IMG/VR virus record: IMGVR_UViG_3300030380_002200
Span: 1 to 58,635 of that record
DNA: 58,635 nt
Strand: one strand, 5' to 3'
Source: a virus
Position 1 is the first letter of the stretch. Each line of letters begins with the position of its first letter. Below the pieces are notes generated by a model. The model did not search any database. It saw only the letters and a list, made by a program, of their open reading frames with translations, and was not told the DNA's origin. Positions 39,719-47,349 of this stretch are shown here, piece by piece. The position numbers and the translations under genes are program-made.

Positions 39719-39883
39719 ATGAATAATAAGTCTAAAGGTCTTGGTGATTCAATCGAAAAGTTTACCAAGGCTACAGGCATTAAAAAAGCAGTAGACACGG
39801 TTGCGAAAGCAACCAACACCGACTGTGGATGTGGCAAACGAAGGGATACCCTGAACAGGATTTTCCCATACGATAGAGACTAA
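39719..39883 (+). CDS. Small CGC-KR-LN-FPY protein, 54 aa
   Basis: MNNKSKGLGDSIEKFTKATG, then KAVDTVAKATNTDCGCGKRR and DTLNRIFPY. The CGCxKRxxxLNxxFP ending is a conserved signature I associate with small phage proteins near structural genes. Function unknown. Confidence 0.65.
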   Translation: MNNKSKGLGDSIEKFTKATGIKKAVDTVAKATNTDCGCGKRRDTLNRIFPYDRD

Positions 39884-39885
39884 CG

Positions 39886-40410
39886 ATGGGATATCAAAAA
39901 CTACAGGTTGGCCGTATAACGGCAATGGACGATAAGAAGTCAGACTTCTCTGATACGGTCAATCTTAACGACCCTATTTTAGATGCTTCGGGTAATCCAA
40001 AAACTTACGCTATTACAGCCTTTGCGTTTGACGGCACTTCTAGCACTATTACTGCTAGTGGAGCAACGTTTATTACTGACGGGGTTCAGGTCGGTGATGT
40101 GGCATATAATGTCACCACCATTTTAGGAGCGGGTCGGATTTCGCAGGTAAGTAGCGAAACAGAGATTGTTGTAGAGGGTATTGTGGGTAATATAGGTCAG
40201 TCAGTTAGCATCCTCACGGGTTCAACCGAAACTGCTGTACTTTACATAGGGACGCATCCCGCTGCGGGGGCTAAACAAATTAAGGTTAGAACATCGGGTG
40301 GTGATGACATCATTTTTGAAAACATTCCCGAAGGGAGTTTTTTGCCTGTGCAAGTAAAACGAATATTTTTAGCCTCAACAACCGTAACTGACGTTCTCGC
40401 ACTCTTCTAA
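39886..40410 (+). CDS. Putative decoration/structural protein, paralog A of triplet
   Basis: 174 residues. Starts MGYQKLQVGRITAMDDKKSD and ends with a strand-rich domain ...VLYIGTHP, KVRTSGGDDIIFENIPEGSF, PVQVKRIF and ALF. It shares this N-terminus, the GGDD turn and the -ALF end with the next two genes. Beta-rich, no catalytic motif; likely a head decoration or fibre-base protein. Confidence 0.6.
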   Translation: MGYQKLQVGRITAMDDKKSDFSDTVNLNDPILDASGNPKTYAITAFAFDGTSSTITASGATFITDGVQVGDVAYNVTTILGAGRISQVSSETEIVVEGIVGNIGQSVSILTGSTETAVLYIGTHPAAGAKQIKVRTSGGDDIIFENIPEGSFLPVQVKRIFLASTTVTDVLALF

Positions 40411-40421
40411 AACAAAACCTA

Positions 40422-40910
40422 ATGGCATATCAAAAACTACAGGTTGGAAGAGCAACCGACATGGACGACAAGCAGAGTGATACTGAGGACACAGTAAACC
40501 TGAATAACGTAATTAACACTTACACTCGTAACTCTCCGGAGACAGGTCCGGTAGTTAACGACTCAGGTGCTAGGTTTATTACTGATGGCGTAAAGCCCGG
40601 TGACTTGGCTTTTAAGCCGGGTACTGTATCTGAGGCTTCTAGAGTTATTGCGGTTAATAGTGAAACGCAGATTACACTTGCAACTTCAGTAATTTCTGCA
40701 GGTTCCGCTTTTACAATCCTATCGCAAAGCGAAGAACCTGCAGTCCTGTACGTTGGTACAGCGGCAGCGGGAGCAACACTGAAGGTTCGTAGCTCAGGTG
40801 GCGATGACGCTACCTTCGTCAACATTCAGCAGGGGTCATTTATCCCTGTGCAGGTAAAGAGAGTTTACGACACAGGTACAACCGCATCTAACATTGTAGC
40901 TCTGTTCTGA
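40422..40910 (+). CDS. Putative decoration/structural protein, paralog B
   Basis: 162 residues. MAYQKLQVGRATDMDDKQSD, DTVNLNNVI, FITDGVKPGDLAF, KVRSSGGDDATFVNIQQGSF and NIVALF align with paralogs A and C throughout. Tandem duplication, 11 nt after A. Confidence 0.6.
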   Translation: MAYQKLQVGRATDMDDKQSDTEDTVNLNNVINTYTRNSPETGPVVNDSGARFITDGVKPGDLAFKPGTVSEASRVIAVNSETQITLATSVISAGSAFTILSQSEEPAVLYVGTAAAGATLKVRSSGGDDATFVNIQQGSFIPVQVKRVYDTGTTASNIVALF

Positions 40911-40911
40911 C

Positions 40912-41400
40912 ATGTACCAAAAGCTACAAACAGGACGGGCCACTGCCATGACGGAGCTGTTGTCAGATAATGAGGACACAGTAAACCTGAATGACCTTAT
41001 TGATGCCGGGTCTACAGGGGTAGGCACAACGGGAACTAAGCTCGTTGTTCCGGGTCGTGACTTTGTTGCACTTGGTGTAAAGCGAGGGGATTTAGTAATA
41101 AATACAAGTTCTACCCCTAACTGCAGTAGGGTTATTGATGTGGAAGGGGATTCCGTTACGGTACTCAACAATATCAATGCAACTTCAGGATTCGCCTATA
41201 AAATCCTTAAAGGAAGCAGCACGCCCGCTACCCTGTACGTGGGTACTGTAGGCGCGGTTGCAACCTTAAAGGTTAGAACAGCGGGTGGTGATGATATTGT
41301 CCTTGACAACCTTGTGGGAGGCACTACCATCCCACTTCAAGTTGTTAGAGTATATAACACGGGCACGAATGGCGTGCTCAATATCGTAGCATTGTTCTGA
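40912..41400 (+). CDS. Putative decoration/structural protein, paralog C
   Basis: 162 residues. MYQKLQTGRATAMTELLSDN, DTVNLNDLI, KRGDLVINTSST, KVRTAGGDDIVLDNLVGGTT and NIVALF. It keeps the framework of A and B but differs most in the middle, as expected for a diverging surface copy. One nt after B. Confidence 0.6.
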   Translation: MYQKLQTGRATAMTELLSDNEDTVNLNDLIDAGSTGVGTTGTKLVVPGRDFVALGVKRGDLVINTSSTPNCSRVIDVEGDSVTVLNNINATSGFAYKILKGSSTPATLYVGTVGAVATLKVRTAGGDDIVLDNLVGGTTIPLQVVRVYNTGTNGVLNIVALF

Positions 41401-41401
41401 T

Positions 41402-42214
41402 ATGGCAACGGCAATTAAAATAGGGAATGCTATCACAGGAGGAGCAGGCAACTCTATTGGAGGGGCGCAGCGTGGTGGCTCACCGTCACCACCTCCTTCG
41501 CCTTTTACATTTAAGGTAGACACACGTAATCCGGGAGCGTCAAGCAACACGCAATACAGGCTGCCCTCCGTCACCTCGGGCACGTACAATTTCGTGGTTG
41601 ATTGGGGTGATGGTAGCACGGATACGATTACATCCTTCAATCAGCCTGAGGTAACACATACGTACTCTACGGGTGGAGTGTATACCATCACGATTACAGG
41701 GGATTTTACAAATATCAACCCCAATAGTACGGGAGACCCTCAGAAGATAACTGAGATTGTAAAGTGGGGAGGCACAAACCTTACCATCAATAACATCTTT
41801 GCTTTTAGGGGATGTTCGAATATGATTTGTACCGCAACCGATTCTCCTACACTTACTAGTGATATTTCGGGCTGTTTCTTTCAGGCGAATCTCATAACAA
41901 GCGGCCTTGCAAATTGGGACTTCTCTAATGTAACTTCAGCTCAGTTCATTTTAGTTAACGTCCCTAATTGGAACGAAGACATCAGCGGTTGGGACGTGTC
42001 AAACTGTACGTCTTTTAACGCTGCGTTCACAGGAACGTCTATGAGTCAAGCCAACTACGATGCTCTTTTGGTTGCATGGGCTGCTCAAAGCGTTCAGAAT
42101 AATGTCGTATTTAGCACGCCCGCTCAATACACAGCAGGTGGTGCGGCAGAGACCGCACGCAACACTTTGATTAACACATACTCTTGGACAATTATTGATG
42201 GCGGGTCGAACTGA
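41402..42214 (+). CDS. PKD/DUF285-like surface protein
   Basis: 270 residues. A Gly/Pro linker (about 12-35) precedes a PKD-like domain with FVVDWGDGSTDTITSF and HTYSTGGVYTITITGDF (about 60-105). DUF285/BspA-type leucine-rich repeats follow (about 120-250): ANWDFSNVT, NEDISGWDVSNCTSF and ANYDALLVAWAAQ. Bacteroidota surface proteins carry the same repeats, so this is a candidate head- or tail-surface adhesin that could touch host or polysaccharide. No signal peptide. Confidence 0.7.
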   Translation: MATAIKIGNAITGGAGNSIGGAQRGGSPSPPPSPFTFKVDTRNPGASSNTQYRLPSVTSGTYNFVVDWGDGSTDTITSFNQPEVTHTYSTGGVYTITITGDFTNINPNSTGDPQKITEIVKWGGTNLTINNIFAFRGCSNMICTATDSPTLTSDISGCFFQANLITSGLANWDFSNVTSAQFILVNVPNWNEDISGWDVSNCTSFNAAFTGTSMSQANYDALLVAWAAQSVQNNVVFSTPAQYTAGGAAETARNTLINTYSWTIIDGGSN

Positions 42215-42434
42215 AAATATTGATGGGGAGTTCTGCTACCCTCAAGCAGACACTTGGATTGTCTGTTTTGAAGACGATAGGAAGTTGCAGCCTATGTCTT
42301 GGGCTGAGGTGTCTAAATCGCAATGCCTCGGCACGCCTTGGACAGTCATTGAATACTATACAAATCCGGAAGAGTGGGTAGACAGACTTGCGGAGTTTGA
42401 GATTTATCCTCTACCGCAAGAATTAGAGCCATGA
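42198..42434 (+). CDS. Hypothetical protein, 78 aa
   Basis: Start at the ATG at 42198 (MAGRTENIDGEFCYPQADTW), overlapping the previous gene by 17 nt. Acidic and Trp-rich (CLGTPWTVIEYYTNPEEWVD). Function unknown; it leads into the lysis genes. Confidence 0.5.
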   Translation: MAGRTENIDGEFCYPQADTWIVCFEDDRKLQPMSWAEVSKSQCLGTPWTVIEYYTNPEEWVDRLAEFEIYPLPQELEP

Positions 42435-42646
42435 GTAGTGAGATGATTAGCTTGTATGAAGGGATTCTGCTGCTTGGAGGAATTGTCGGAGTGTACATCA
42501 GGATGAACAATGAAGTTTCAAAGCTGAAGAATAGAGTTTACACCCTTGAGCAAAGCAAGAATGAAGTTACTGATATGCTCAAAGAACTGAGCGAAGACAT
42601 TCAGGAAATAAAACTCCTACTTGCTCGCAAGCAAATAGACTCGTGA
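42431..42646 (+). CDS. Membrane-anchored coiled-coil protein (lysis cassette)
   Basis: 71 residues. One membrane helix (ISLYEGILLLGGIVGVYI, about 6-24) then a coiled coil (SKLKNRVYTLEQSKNEVTDM, about 30-65). N-terminal anchor plus periplasmic coiled coil is the layout of an inner-membrane spanin-like or lysis accessory protein. Overlaps the amidase gene by 4 nt (GTGA). Role inferred from position. Confidence 0.5.
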   Translation: MSSEMISLYEGILLLGGIVGVYIRMNNEVSKLKNRVYTLEQSKNEVTDMLKELSEDIQEIKLLLARKQIDS

Positions 42647-43083
42647 GAGATATAGATAAGATAATTGTTCATTGTTCAGCAACAAGGGAGGGTCAGCACA
42701 TAAACATAGAAACCATCCGTGGGTGGCACGTACTTGGAAACAATTGGTCAGACATCGGCTACCATTACGTAATTTATCTCGATGGAACTATTGTTCCCGG
42801 AAGACCGGAAGAACGGCAAGGTGCTCACTGCAAGGGAAACAACAAAACAAGTATCGGGGTATGCTATGTGGGTGGGGTAGAAAAGGATGGCAAAACGCCA
42901 AAGGATACCCGAACGGGTGAACAAAAGGCTGCCTTGGCAGCACTTCTTCTAGAGCTGAAGTCCGTCTACTGCGATGCTGTCATACACGGTCATCGAGACT
43001 TCTCAAATAAGGCTTGTCCAAGTTTTGATGCTACCGAAGAGTACGCATGGATAAGCTCTCATTATGATGAAGAAGAAGTTTAG
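42643..43083 (+). CDS. N-acetylmuramoyl-L-alanine amidase endolysin
   Basis: 146 residues from a GTG start overlapping the previous stop. Amidase_2/PGRP domain: IIVHCSAT (first Zn His, about 10), RGWHVLGNNWSDIGYHYVIY, GAHCKGNN (second His), IGVCYVGG and HGHRDFSNKACPSFD (Zn Cys near 125). It cuts the amide bond between muramic acid and the stem peptide. Short and single-domain, like T7 lysozyme, with no separate wall-binding domain. Neighbours are the membrane coiled-coil protein and a holin-like protein. Confidence 0.9.
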   Translation: MRDIDKIIVHCSATREGQHINIETIRGWHVLGNNWSDIGYHYVIYLDGTIVPGRPEERQGAHCKGNNKTSIGVCYVGGVEKDGKTPKDTRTGEQKAALAALLLELKSVYCDAVIHGHRDFSNKACPSFDATEEYAWISSHYDEEEV

Positions 43084-43510
43084 AGAAACCAAGGTCGGAA
43101 AATTTTTAGCCGACAAAGCGCCTAACATTCTTAACGTAGCCGGAGAGCTACTCCCTGACGCAGGACTTCTCGGTGCTGTGAGCAAGATGATTGACGAGTC
43201 GAAGCTCACACCTGAAGACAAGGCGCAGGCTCACGCTCAGTTAGTTGAGCTATACAACCTTGAGGTCGAGGATAGAAAAAGTGCGCGTCTGCTATACTCA
43301 TCTGATAGTACCATACAAAAAGTATTGGCTACAGTATTTACCATCGCATACTTTGCCTTGAGCTTTGTCATGTTCAAATACTTTGTGGAGGAAGACATTG
43401 ACCTCGGTGAGTTCGAGATTAGTTTTATCTCCACCATTTTCGGTGCTATGAGTGCCAAGGTGAACACCGTCGTTGACTTTTTCTTTGGCGGTTCTGCGAA
43501 AAAGGACTAA
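43064..43510 (+). CDS. Holin-like protein
   Basis: 148 residues. An amphipathic N-terminal half (KVGKFLADKAPNILNVAGEL, DAGLLGAVSKMIDE) and a charged linker precede two hydrophobic segments, about 87-106 (VLATVFTIAYFALSFVMFKY) and about 117-140 (ISFISTIFGAMSAKVNTVVD), ending GGSAKKD. This is the common layout of holin-like proteins next to amidases in Bacteroidota phages. Overlaps the endolysin by 20 nt. Confidence 0.7.
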   Translation: MMKKKFRETKVGKFLADKAPNILNVAGELLPDAGLLGAVSKMIDESKLTPEDKAQAHAQLVELYNLEVEDRKSARLLYSSDSTIQKVLATVFTIAYFALSFVMFKYFVEEDIDLGEFEISFISTIFGAMSAKVNTVVDFFFGGSAKKD

Positions 43511-43521
43511 GACAAAAAGAG

Positions 43522-43529
43522 TATCTTTG
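43522..43529 (+). promoter_or_regulatory. TATCTTTG -7 box
   Basis: 22 nt before the ATG at 43552, directly after the holin gene. The leader includes ATCTAATTCT, shared with leaders at 28566 (minus) and 49821. Confidence 0.6.
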
Positions 43530-43551
43530 TACAAAATCTAATTCTATTACA

Positions 43552-43797
43552 ATGGAAAACCTTACTGCTGAAGAACTGAATACAGTTCAGACCTTTGTTG
43601 CCGAGTTCAACACCCTCAAGATGAAGATTGGTGATGCTGAACTCGCAAAGACCGTTTTGCTTGGAAAGGTGGACAAGCTCAAGTCGGACTACAACGACTA
43701 CGAGAATGTCCTTATGGAAAAGTATGGCAAGGATGCTGTTGTCAATGTTCAGACAGGAGAGATAACGAGAAACTCAGAAGAAAAAGAAGATGTCTAA
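43552..43797 (+). CDS. Small coiled-coil protein, 81 aa
   Basis: MENLTAEELNTVQTFVAEFN followed by heptad-like AKTVLLGKVDKLKSDYNDYE and a C-terminal VQTGEITRN. I think similar short proteins precede head genes in other Bacteroidota phages. Possibly an assembly factor. Own promoter; overlaps the next gene by 8 nt. Confidence 0.55.
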   Translation: MENLTAEELNTVQTFVAEFNTLKMKIGDAELAKTVLLGKVDKLKSDYNDYENVLMEKYGKDAVVNVQTGEITRNSEEKEDV

Positions 43798-44062
43798 GAT
43801 TAGTACATACACCACGATTACTCCTACTACCTCAGACAAAGTCATTGGCACTGACGTTGCCGGTACACCCGCTGATGCCACAAAGAACTTTACAGCAGGC
43901 TCTATTGCTGCCTTGGCCGCACGACAAGGAGTATTAAACCTTCCCTATTTTGCTGACAACACTGCCGCTGCAGGCTCGTTACCCGCAGGTCATTTGTACC
44001 AAACTAGCGGCACGGGTGCAGCTCCTCTCGATGCACGGGGAATCGTAATGGTGGTGCAGTGA
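43790..44062 (+). CDS. Small structural protein, 90 aa
   Basis: MSKISTYTTITPTTSDKVIG, TDVAGTPADATKNFTAGSIA, then LPYFADNTAAAGSLPAGHLY with QTSGTGA. The first half resembles the short domain found at the start of phage fibre proteins; LPAGHLYxT is a recurring fibre-end pattern. Likely a virion surface or fibre piece. Confidence 0.55.
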   Translation: MSKISTYTTITPTTSDKVIGTDVAGTPADATKNFTAGSIAALAARQGVLNLPYFADNTAAAGSLPAGHLYQTSGTGAAPLDARGIVMVVQ

Positions 44063-44063
44063 T

Positions 44064-44282
44064 ATGGACATCCGAAAGATTTCCATCGGCCCCGACTACA
44101 AGTCGGGTGCTATGCATTACCTCGTAGGGCAGAAGGTTCTAAACGGAGAATACTGTATTCACCTTATCCAATGCGTAGACAACGAGTATCGCATTTGGAT
44201 TGAGCGTGATGACGAAGTAATGCTGTGGAAGTCTTTCACACCAACTGTACCTGTTAGTGTGGAGTACAACATCAACTTTTAA
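44064..44282 (+). CDS. Hypothetical protein, 72 aa
   Basis: MDIRKISIGPDYKSGAMHYL, VGQKVLNGEYCIHLIQCVDN, then EYRIWIERDDEVMLWKSFTP. Beta-rich small protein that I associate with the terminase-proximal region in this phage type. Function unknown. Stop and next start overlap by 1 nt. Confidence 0.55.
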   Translation: MDIRKISIGPDYKSGAMHYLVGQKVLNGEYCIHLIQCVDNEYRIWIERDDEVMLWKSFTPTVPVSVEYNINF

Positions 44283-44848
44283 TGCAATCCCCATTCAACT
44301 TTATCGTCAAACCACATAAAGGCACGAGGTATAATAACACGGTAGATTGGGAAGGGGTAGAGTTTACTACCAACACATCAGAGGAGGAGGCGAAGTTTTC
44401 GAACCGTAAGGCTATTGTAGTCTCAGTGCCATTGGGTTATGACGGGCCAATCAAGGTGGGATACACCCTGCTTGTCCACCACAACGTATTTAAGTTCTAC
44501 AACGACATGAAAGGTCGTCGTAAGAGCGGGCGTAGCTTTTTCAAGGAAGACTTGTTCTTTGTTGATAGAGAACAGTTCTTTATGTACCATGATGGCAATA
44601 AGTGGAATGCACATGACAGATACTGCTTTGTATCTCCTATCCCATCAGAGGAGTGCTATATTCAAAAGCCTACGCACGAACCCCTCATGGGGCGCATGGA
44701 ATATCCAAATAAGTATCTTGTAAGCAAGGGAGTCCACACAGGAACGATTGTGTCATTCACTCCGGACTGTGAGTATGAGTTTGACGTAGATGGGGAGATG
44801 ATGTATAGAATCTATGACCACCAAATCACCATGAAGCATGGACACTAA
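44282..44848 (+). CDS. Terminase-proximal protein, possibly GroES-fold-like
   Basis: 188 residues. FNFIVKPHKGTRYNNT, KVGYTLLVHHNVFKFYND, FVSPI and, near the end, SFTPDCEYEFDVDGEMMYRI followed by YDHQITM. Two blocks each read like strand-loop-strand units of a GroES-type barrel (a KxGYxLLVHHxVF element and a final GExxYRIxDHxITM element). I think proteins of this sort precede terminases in other marine phages. A co-chaperonin-like function is a guess from this pattern; otherwise uncharacterised. Confidence 0.4.
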   Translation: MQSPFNFIVKPHKGTRYNNTVDWEGVEFTTNTSEEEAKFSNRKAIVVSVPLGYDGPIKVGYTLLVHHNVFKFYNDMKGRRKSGRSFFKEDLFFVDREQFFMYHDGNKWNAHDRYCFVSPIPSEECYIQKPTHEPLMGRMEYPNKYLVSKGVHTGTIVSFTPDCEYEFDVDGEMMYRIYDHQITMKHGH

Positions 44849-45122
44849 GGAGGTCAAACTAAAGATTATCGAAGCGGGTCACCGTGCTGTAGAGCAACTC
44901 ATCAAGGTTGCCAAAGAGCAAATCATCAAGCACGACCCTGAAGACGACTTGTCGGCTGACAGGCTGAAGAACGCGGCGGCAACAAAAAAGCTGTGCATCA
45001 TGGATGCCTTTGAAATCCTAAACAGAATCGAGGCCGAAAGAGAGGCTATCGAAACATTACAAACAGGCTCTACCAACAAGGTGGATACAAAGCAAGGATT
45101 TGCAGAACGAAGGTCTAAATAA
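44838..45122 (+). CDS. Possible small terminase subunit, 94 aa
   Basis: Helical throughout (EVKLKIIEAGHRAVEQLIKV, then LKNAAATKKLCIMDAFEILN). Directly upstream of and overlapping the large terminase gene, the usual place for the small subunit. No clear HTH, so the name rests on position only. Confidence 0.4.
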   Translation: MDTKEVKLKIIEAGHRAVEQLIKVAKEQIIKHDPEDDLSADRLKNAAATKKLCIMDAFEILNRIEAEREAIETLQTGSTNKVDTKQGFAERRSK

Positions 45123-47349
45123 CAACTTGCATCGTGTCATACATGACTACATCCCCAAGCATGTGCTTTCTACTAAGAACAAAGCAAAGACTTGGAAGTA
45201 CGGCTATGACCCAAAGTATGACCTTGTAATCATATCGAAAGACGGAACTCTCGGTGAGGTATACGAGATTCAGAATCTAAAGATTGGACTTCCGAAACCT
45301 CCCAAGGCGTGTCCTCAAAGACACGCTAAGAGAAGTGAGCAGTATTGGGAGAGAGAAGAAATCCCTGCTCACCTGAATAAAATCCAATCCATCTTCCAAT
45401 GGAACGAGATGACCTCGGACTTCAAGTCGAGGTACGTTGACTATATCGAGCGTGAGTTCGACAGGAGGGACGATGGCTATTGGTTTATGAACGATGGCAA
45501 GCCAACCTATCTTACAGGGGCGCACTACATGTACTTGCAATGGACAAGCATTGATGTAGGATACCCTGATTTTCGCGAGGCCAATCGTTTGCTGTACATC
45601 TTTTGGGAAGCGTGCAAGGCTGACCGAAGGAGCTTTGGCATGGTGTACCTGAAGATTCGTCGTTCAGGCTTTTCATTTATGTCGTCGTCAGAGTGTGTAA
45701 ACACCGCGACACTCGCCAAGGATTCTCGTGTAGGCATCCTTTCCAAGACGGGTACAGATGCCAAGAAGATGTTTACCGACAAGGTTGTTCCAATCAACAG
45801 CCGACTTCCATTCTTCTTCAAGCCTATCATGGACGGTATGGACAAGCCTAAGACAGAGCTTGCATACCGAGTGCCTGCGGCTAAGATTACTAAGAAGAAC
45901 ATGTTTGATATTGAGGAGGAACAGATTGAAGGTCTCGACACCACAATTGATTGGAAGAATACTGACGACAATTCTTACGACGGTGAGAAGCTACAGCTTC
46001 TTGTTCATGATGAGAGCGGCAAGTGGCTCAAGCCAAATAGCATTCTCAACAATTGGCGTGTCACCAAGACGTGCTTACGGTTAGGTAGCAAGATTATTGG
46101 CAAGTGCATGATGGGGTCAACCTCCAATGCATTGTCTAAAGGTGGAGGAAACTTCAAGGACTTGTACCGAGACTCTGACGTGCTCAAGAGAAACAAGAAC
46201 GGACAGACCAAGAGCGGGATGTACTCCCTTTTCATTCCGATGGAGTGGAACATGGAAGGGTTTATCGACCGCTACGGCATGCCCGTGTTTAGAACGCCGC
46301 ACAGTGCTGTCAAAGGTATCGACGGAGAAGACATCCATCAGGGGGCTGTAGATTATTGGCAGGCTGAAGTGGACTCGCTCAAGTCAGATGCTGATGCTCT
46401 TAACGAATACTACAGGCAGTTTCCGCGAACAGAATCACACGCCTTCAGAGATGAAAGCAAGCAGTCCATCTTCAACCTCACACGTATCTATCAGCAGATA
46501 GACTACAACGATAGCTTGATTATCAATCAGCACATTACACAGGGTAGCTTTAGATGGAAGGACGGTATCAAAGACACATCGGTTATTTTTTCTCCTGATA
46601 AATCAGGACGATTCAAGGTGTCATGGGTTCCCCAAAGTGGGATGCAGAACAGAATTTCTCAGAGAAACGGAATCAAGTATCCGGACAATGAGCACCTTGG
46701 CGCATTTGGCTGTGACTCGTATGACATTTCAGGCGTAGTGGGTGGGGGAGGCTCTAACGGTGCGCTTCATGGATTGACTAAGTTTAATATGGACGATGCA
46801 CCGAGCAATGAGTTCTTTTTAGAATATGTCGCAAGACCACAGACAGCAGAGTTGTTTTTTGAGGATGTTCTTATGGCCTGTGTGTTTTATGGGATGCCTA
46901 TCCTTGTAGAGAATAACAAGCCTAGACTGTTGTATCATTTCAAGAACCGAGGCTATCGAGGATTCTGTATGAACAGACCTGATAAAACATATAATAAACT
47001 ATCCAAAACGGAGAGAGAACTTGGGGGAATCCCAAACTCTTCTGAAGACGTGAAGCAGGCGCACGCTTCAGCTATTGAGTCCTACATTGAAAAGTATGTA
47101 GGCATAGATATGGATGGCTCGTTTAGAGATACAGACGAGATGGGTTCTATGCTATTTACACGAACCCTTGAAGATTGGGCGAAGTTTGACATTAGCAACA
47201 GAACCAAATTTGACGCAAGTATTAGTTCGGGATTGGCTATCATGGCTTGCCAAAAGCACCTGTATCAGCCCGAAAAGAAGACAAATAAATTAAGCCTTAC
47301 CTTTGCAAGGTATAATAACAAGGGGGCTTACAGTGAACTGATTCGATGA
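45100..47349 (+). CDS. Terminase large subunit
   Basis: 749 residues if the TTG at 45100 is used; the true start may be the TTG at 45127, as no ATG precedes the conserved region. IRRSGFSFMSSSE (about 185-198) is a deviant Walker A, LLVHDESGKW (about 302-311) Walker B with catalytic Glu, GSTSNA (about 339) the coupling motif. The RNase H-like nuclease starts at GCDSYDISG (about 545) with further acidic residues after LFFEDVLMACVFYGMPILVE. It cuts and pumps DNA into the head. Palindrome copy 15 is near the N-terminus. Overlaps the portal gene by 4 nt. Confidence 0.9.
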   Translation: MQNEGLNNNLHRVIHDYIPKHVLSTKNKAKTWKYGYDPKYDLVIISKDGTLGEVYEIQNLKIGLPKPPKACPQRHAKRSEQYWEREEIPAHLNKIQSIFQWNEMTSDFKSRYVDYIEREFDRRDDGYWFMNDGKPTYLTGAHYMYLQWTSIDVGYPDFREANRLLYIFWEACKADRRSFGMVYLKIRRSGFSFMSSSECVNTATLAKDSRVGILSKTGTDAKKMFTDKVVPINSRLPFFFKPIMDGMDKPKTELAYRVPAAKITKKNMFDIEEEQIEGLDTTIDWKNTDDNSYDGEKLQLLVHDESGKWLKPNSILNNWRVTKTCLRLGSKIIGKCMMGSTSNALSKGGGNFKDLYRDSDVLKRNKNGQTKSGMYSLFIPMEWNMEGFIDRYGMPVFRTPHSAVKGIDGEDIHQGAVDYWQAEVDSLKSDADALNEYYRQFPRTESHAFRDESKQSIFNLTRIYQQIDYNDSLIINQHITQGSFRWKDGIKDTSVIFSPDKSGRFKVSWVPQSGMQNRISQRNGIKYPDNEHLGAFGCDSYDISGVVGGGGSNGALHGLTKFNMDDAPSNEFFLEYVARPQTAELFFEDVLMACVFYGMPILVENNKPRLLYHFKNRGYRGFCMNRPDKTYNKLSKTERELGGIPNSSEDVKQAHASAIESYIEKYVGIDMDGSFRDTDEMGSMLFTRTLEDWAKFDISNRTKFDASISSGLAIMACQKHLYQPEKKTNKLSLTFARYNNKGAYSELIR
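45309..45324. repeat. Dispersed 16-nt palindrome, copy 15 (inside terminase gene)
   Basis: GTGTCCTCAAAGACAC, read as Cys-Pro-Gln-Arg-His in a third codon phase different from the groEL and giant-gene copies. Confidence 0.8.

Noticed and set aside
40488-40978. Additional half-palindromes GAGGACAC at 40488 and near 40974
   Set aside because: Only one arm is present, and both are explained by homologous codons (Glu-Asp-Thr-Val) in duplicated genes.
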